From: VRUB01 sp046758085
Lineage (GTDB): Bacteria; Pseudomonadota; Gammaproteobacteria; Acidiferrobacterales; SPGG2
Assembly (NCBI GenBank): GCA_046758085.1
Contig: JBHHZP010000046.1
Span: 1 to 24,113, forward strand
Direction: 5' to 3'
DNA length: 24,113 nucleotides
This document shows, one piece after another, positions 21,418-24,113 of the stretch; the first letter of the stretch is position 1; every line of letters begins with the position of its first letter. Under the pieces are notes generated by a model that was given only the letters and a program-made list of their open reading frames with translations, had not been told where the DNA came from and searched no databases. The position numbers and the translations under genes are program-made.

Positions 21418-22443
21418 ATGAGCAAGCAAGAGCTTGAAATTACAGCGAAAGCGATGGTGGCGTCCGGTAAGGGTATTCTTGCGATGGATGAAAGTACGCC
21501 CACGTGCAAGAGCAGGTTTGAAAAACTAGGCATTGCGTGCACGGAAGAAAACCGGCAGGCATACCGGGATATGCTGGTAACTACAGACGGGCTTTCGGAA
21601 TTTATCGGTGCAGCCATACTGTTCGACGAAACCATCCGCCAAAAGACGCTCAACGGCACACCGTTTGCCACGTACTTGTCGAACGCCGGCATCATTCCTG
21701 GGATCAAGGTGGACAAGGGGGCCAAGGACCTGGCTGGGCATCCCGGGGAAAAGGTGACCGAAGGCCTTGACGGTCTGCGTGACCGGCTTGCAGAGTACAA
21801 AGAGATGGGCGCGCGCTTCACCAAGTGGCGGGCTGTGATTACCATCGCTGAAGGCATCCCCAGTCGTGGATGCATCGAAGCCAATGCCCACGGGCTGGCG
21901 CGGTACGCCGTATTGGCTCAGGAAGCCGGCCTGGTTCCCATTGTGGAACCGGAGGTGCTGATCAACGGTGATCACAGCATTGAACGCCGTTTCGAGGTCA
22001 CCGAGGAAACGTTGCATACGGTATTCGATGAGCTCGTGACCCAACGTGTTCATCTCGAGGGCATGATCCTCAAACCAAGCATGGTGATATCGGGGCTCGA
22101 TTGTCCGCAACGCGCGGGGGTGACCGAGGTCGCCGAACACACGGTCCGCTGCCTGCTGCACACCGTACCGGCCGCTGTGCCCGGTGTGGCGTTCCTGTCG
22201 GGCGGTCAATCCGACGAACAGGCCACTGCCCATTTGAATGCCATGCACAATCTCGGCCGGGACCTGCCGTGGACGCTCACATTCTCGTACGCACGAGCCC
22301 TGCAGCAACGCGCCATGGAAACCTGGCGTGGCGAAGCCGCGAATGTAATCGCCGCACAGAAGGCGCTGTACCACCGGGCGAAGTTAAACAGCGCCGCCGC
22401 CCGGGGAAGCTACAGCGAGGCGATGGAACCGGAAGCGGCATGA
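21418..22443 (+). CDS. fba: Class I fructose-bisphosphate aldolase
   Basis: A 341-residue cytoplasmic Schiff-base aldolase that cleaves fructose 1,6-bisphosphate to dihydroxyacetone phosphate and glyceraldehyde 3-phosphate, or runs in reverse in gluconeogenesis and the Calvin cycle. Signatures: KGILAMDESTPTCKSRF, TKWRAVITI, VEPEVLINGDHS and the catalytic Lys219 in MILKPSMVISG, followed by FLSGGQS. It is the plant/animal-like class I type, not the zinc class II enzyme. GGAGG precedes the ATG by about 11 bases. Convergent with pyk, so glycolytic genes cluster here. Confidence 0.95.
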   Translation: MSKQELEITAKAMVASGKGILAMDESTPTCKSRFEKLGIACTEENRQAYRDMLVTTDGLSEFIGAAILFDETIRQKTLNGTPFATYLSNAGIIPGIKVDKGAKDLAGHPGEKVTEGLDGLRDRLAEYKEMGARFTKWRAVITIAEGIPSRGCIEANAHGLARYAVLAQEAGLVPIVEPEVLINGDHSIERRFEVTEETLHTVFDELVTQRVHLEGMILKPSMVISGLDCPQRAGVTEVAEHTVRCLLHTVPAAVPGVAFLSGGQSDEQATAHLNAMHNLGRDLPWTLTFSYARALQQRAMETWRGEAANVIAAQKALYHRAKLNSAAARGSYSEAMEPEAA

Positions 22444-22450
22444 AACTTCC

Positions 22451-22625
22451 AACGCGAAGACGCAAAGACGCGAACAATTGATAACCATCGGCTCTCTGCG
22501 TGCGCCGACGTCTCCGCAGATTCTGCGCAATCAGGAACGCTTTGAAAAAATGCGGGGAATGCGAAGGCGAAAAAGTTCCGACTGGACAGGCGGATAATTC
22601 TTTGCGTTCTTCGCGCCTTTGCGTT
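22451..22625. repeat. Inverted-repeat element between fba and pyk
   Basis: Arms at 22451-22480 (AACGCGAAGACGCAAAGA and on) and 22594-22625 (ending CGCCTTTGCGTT) are imperfect inverted copies built on AACGCAAAG/AACGCGAAG units and bounded inside by AATT. About 113 bp lie between. It fills the gap between two convergent genes and has no coding sequence that I can support. Could be a small non-autonomous mobile element or a bidirectional transcription stop. Confidence 0.65.
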
Positions 22626-22631
22626 GGGTTT

Positions 22632-24074
22632 TTAGTCGACAGTAAGTTGGCTGCCGACGCGCAGGATCTTCATGCTGTTTGTTCCCCCCGGTTTCTGCAG
22701 CGGCTCGCCCATCGTAAGAATAACGAGATCGCCCTCTCGCACCACGTCTCGGCGGCGTAACTCACTCACGGCCTCCAACATAATCTGTGCGGGATCCTCG
22801 GAGGTATACTCAAGGGTGGCCGGATAGACACCACGATAGAGCGTCACCTTGCGCCGGGTTGCCTCATGCCGTGTCATCGCGTAAATCGGCACGCTTGACG
22901 TAATCCGCGACATCCATAGGGCTGTGGAGCCTGATTCCGTGAGGGCCGCGATCGCTTTCACTGTCATGTGATTGGCGCTGTACATAACCGCCATAGCGAT
23001 GGCTTCATCCACGCGCCGAAACAATATATCCCGGCGGTCGCGGAACAACGCAGTCTCTTGCTCCTGCTCGGCGACCCGGCACACGCGGTCCATGGCCGAA
23101 ACGGCGGCCACGGGAAATTTTCCTGCGGCCGTCTCGGCGGACAACATCACCGCATCGCTTCCGTCCAGGACCGCGTTCGCCACATCCGAGACCTCGGCAC
23201 GCGTCGGAATCGCATTCTCTATCATGGACTCCATCATCTGCGTGGCGGTAATAGCAATTTTATTTCGCTGCCGGGTAATGCGGATAATGCGCTTTTGTAA
23301 CGGCGGTAACGCGGCGTCACCCATCTCGACTCCGAGGTCGCCGCGGGCCAGCATGATCGCATCGGATGCTTCGATAATGTCTTCGATCGCATCAACCGCT
23401 TCAGCACGTTCAATTTTTGCGACGATGCCCCCTTGACCACCGGCGGCGCGGTAGAGCTCGCGCGCTTCATTGATGTCGGAGGCCGAACGCGGAAATGAGA
23501 TACCCACGTAATCCGCGTCGATCTCTACCGCCGTCTTGATATCCGCGCGGTCCTTGTCGGTCAACGCCTTTGCCGACAGGCCACCGCCCTGCCGATTGAT
23601 TCCCTTGCTGCTCTTCAACGTACCGCCACTCACCACACGACAGATGACCTCGGGCCCATGCACCTGGTCGACCCACAATGCGATGCGCCCGTCGTCGAGC
23701 AACAGCGTGTCACCACGGTTCACATCCTCGGCGAGCTCCCTGTATGTCACGCCCACACGCTCTTGCGTGCCCGTCTCCAGCGGCCGATCGGTATCGAGAA
23801 TAAACCGGTCACCTTCGCGCAATGTGATAGCAGCGCTTTCGAAGCGCCCGATCCTTATCTTGGGTCCTTGTAAATCAACCAGCATCCCTACCGGCCGCTC
23901 GTACCGCTGGGCGCTATCCCGTACGGCCGCCGCCCGGCACTTTTGCACCTGCGCGTCGCCGTGAGAGAAGTTAAGCCGCACCACATCGGTACCGGCCTCG
24001 ATGAGCTTATCGAGAACCTTGGGATCGTCGGTCGCAGGCCCGAGGGTAGCGATAATTTTGGTTTGGCGTAGCAT
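22632..24074 (-). CDS. pyk: Pyruvate kinase, PykA type
   Basis: A 480-residue cytoplasmic enzyme converting phosphoenolpyruvate and ADP to pyruvate and ATP. Signatures: TKIIATLGPATDD, VVRLNFSHGD, VDLQGPKIRIG, SSKGINRQGGGLSAKALT (the PykA form of this loop), GIVAKIERAEAVD with the catalytic Lys, IMLARGDLGVEMG, TATQMMESMIENAIPTRAEVSDVANAV. The C-terminal allosteric domain is complete. The ATG at 24074 begins the conserved MLRQTKIIATLGP; the ribosome site is weak. Full length for bacterial pyruvate kinases. Convergent with fba. Confidence 0.96.
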   Translation of the reverse strand: MLRQTKIIATLGPATDDPKVLDKLIEAGTDVVRLNFSHGDAQVQKCRAAAVRDSAQRYERPVGMLVDLQGPKIRIGRFESAAITLREGDRFILDTDRPLETGTQERVGVTYRELAEDVNRGDTLLLDDGRIALWVDQVHGPEVICRVVSGGTLKSSKGINRQGGGLSAKALTDKDRADIKTAVEIDADYVGISFPRSASDINEARELYRAAGGQGGIVAKIERAEAVDAIEDIIEASDAIMLARGDLGVEMGDAALPPLQKRIIRITRQRNKIAITATQMMESMIENAIPTRAEVSDVANAVLDGSDAVMLSAETAAGKFPVAAVSAMDRVCRVAEQEQETALFRDRRDILFRRVDEAIAMAVMYSANHMTVKAIAALTESGSTALWMSRITSSVPIYAMTRHEATRRKVTLYRGVYPATLEYTSEDPAQIMLEAVSELRRRDVVREGDLVILTMGEPLQKPGGTNSMKILRVGSQLTVD

Positions 24075-24113
24075 GCGTTCAGTTGCGGGTAGCTAGTACC
24101 TAGGAAAACTAAC

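Noticed and set aside
21526..22374. 282-codon minus-strand frame
   Set aside because: Shadow of the clearly recognisable fba gene.

Overview
The window looks like a GC-rich proteobacterial chromosome, most likely a facultative, respiratory gammaproteobacterium. Support comes from a PykA-type pyruvate kinase, a long-form PurC, DinB, several periplasmic c-type cytochromes, a bc1-type Rieske protein and perfect FNR/Anr-type operators. No rRNA or tRNA gene, CRISPR array, transposase or phage gene was recognised. Almost everything lies on the minus strand; the exceptions are a small lipoprotein gene (7698-7910) and fba (21418-22443).

Layout by region. (1) 1-1473: a cytochrome c'-like protein with a His/Met tail, followed by a lipoprotein cytochrome c, behind an FNR-type box. 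(2) 1474-2438: a decayed ABC-2 permease gene. (3) 2582-7439: a six-gene metal block reading YHS protein, DUF5676 membrane protein, thioredoxin-like protein, CopB-type P1B ATPase, SPW-cytochrome fusion and a secreted protein, behind a MerR-style long-spacer promoter. (4) 7628-10208: the FNR-box-driven small lipoprotein, a cytochrome pseudogene, two intact cytochromes c and a methyltransferase. (5) 10353-13752: NfeD-like protein, orphan Rieske protein, AhpD-like protein, Spy-like Gly/Met-rich metal-stress protein, a MerR regulator and a small putative secreted protein with a third FNR-type box upstream. (6) 13753-16395: repeats, a DUF302 protein, a DsbA-like protein and another lipoprotein cytochrome. 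(7) 16558-24074: purC, host-attachment-family protein, YbaK/EbsC deacylase, GDSL hydrolase, dinB, fba and pyk, with repeat-filled gaps.

How it fits together (inference): the left 16 kb reads as an accessory metal-stress and electron-transfer island. Metal handling appears under MerR-type control. Several periplasmic cytochromes appear under oxygen or redox control through an FNR/Anr-type regulator. No terminal oxidase, nitrite reductase or cytochrome bc1 b/c1 gene is present, so the electron donor and acceptor partners lie elsewhere.

The island also shows decay: a permease pseudogene, a cytochrome remnant paralogous to an intact neighbour, and a probable one-base deletion in the thioredoxin-like gene. 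Two families of dispersed intergenic repeats and an inverted-repeat element between fba and pyk are further structures that coding genes do not explain. All family assignments come from reading motifs by eye; no database search was run.
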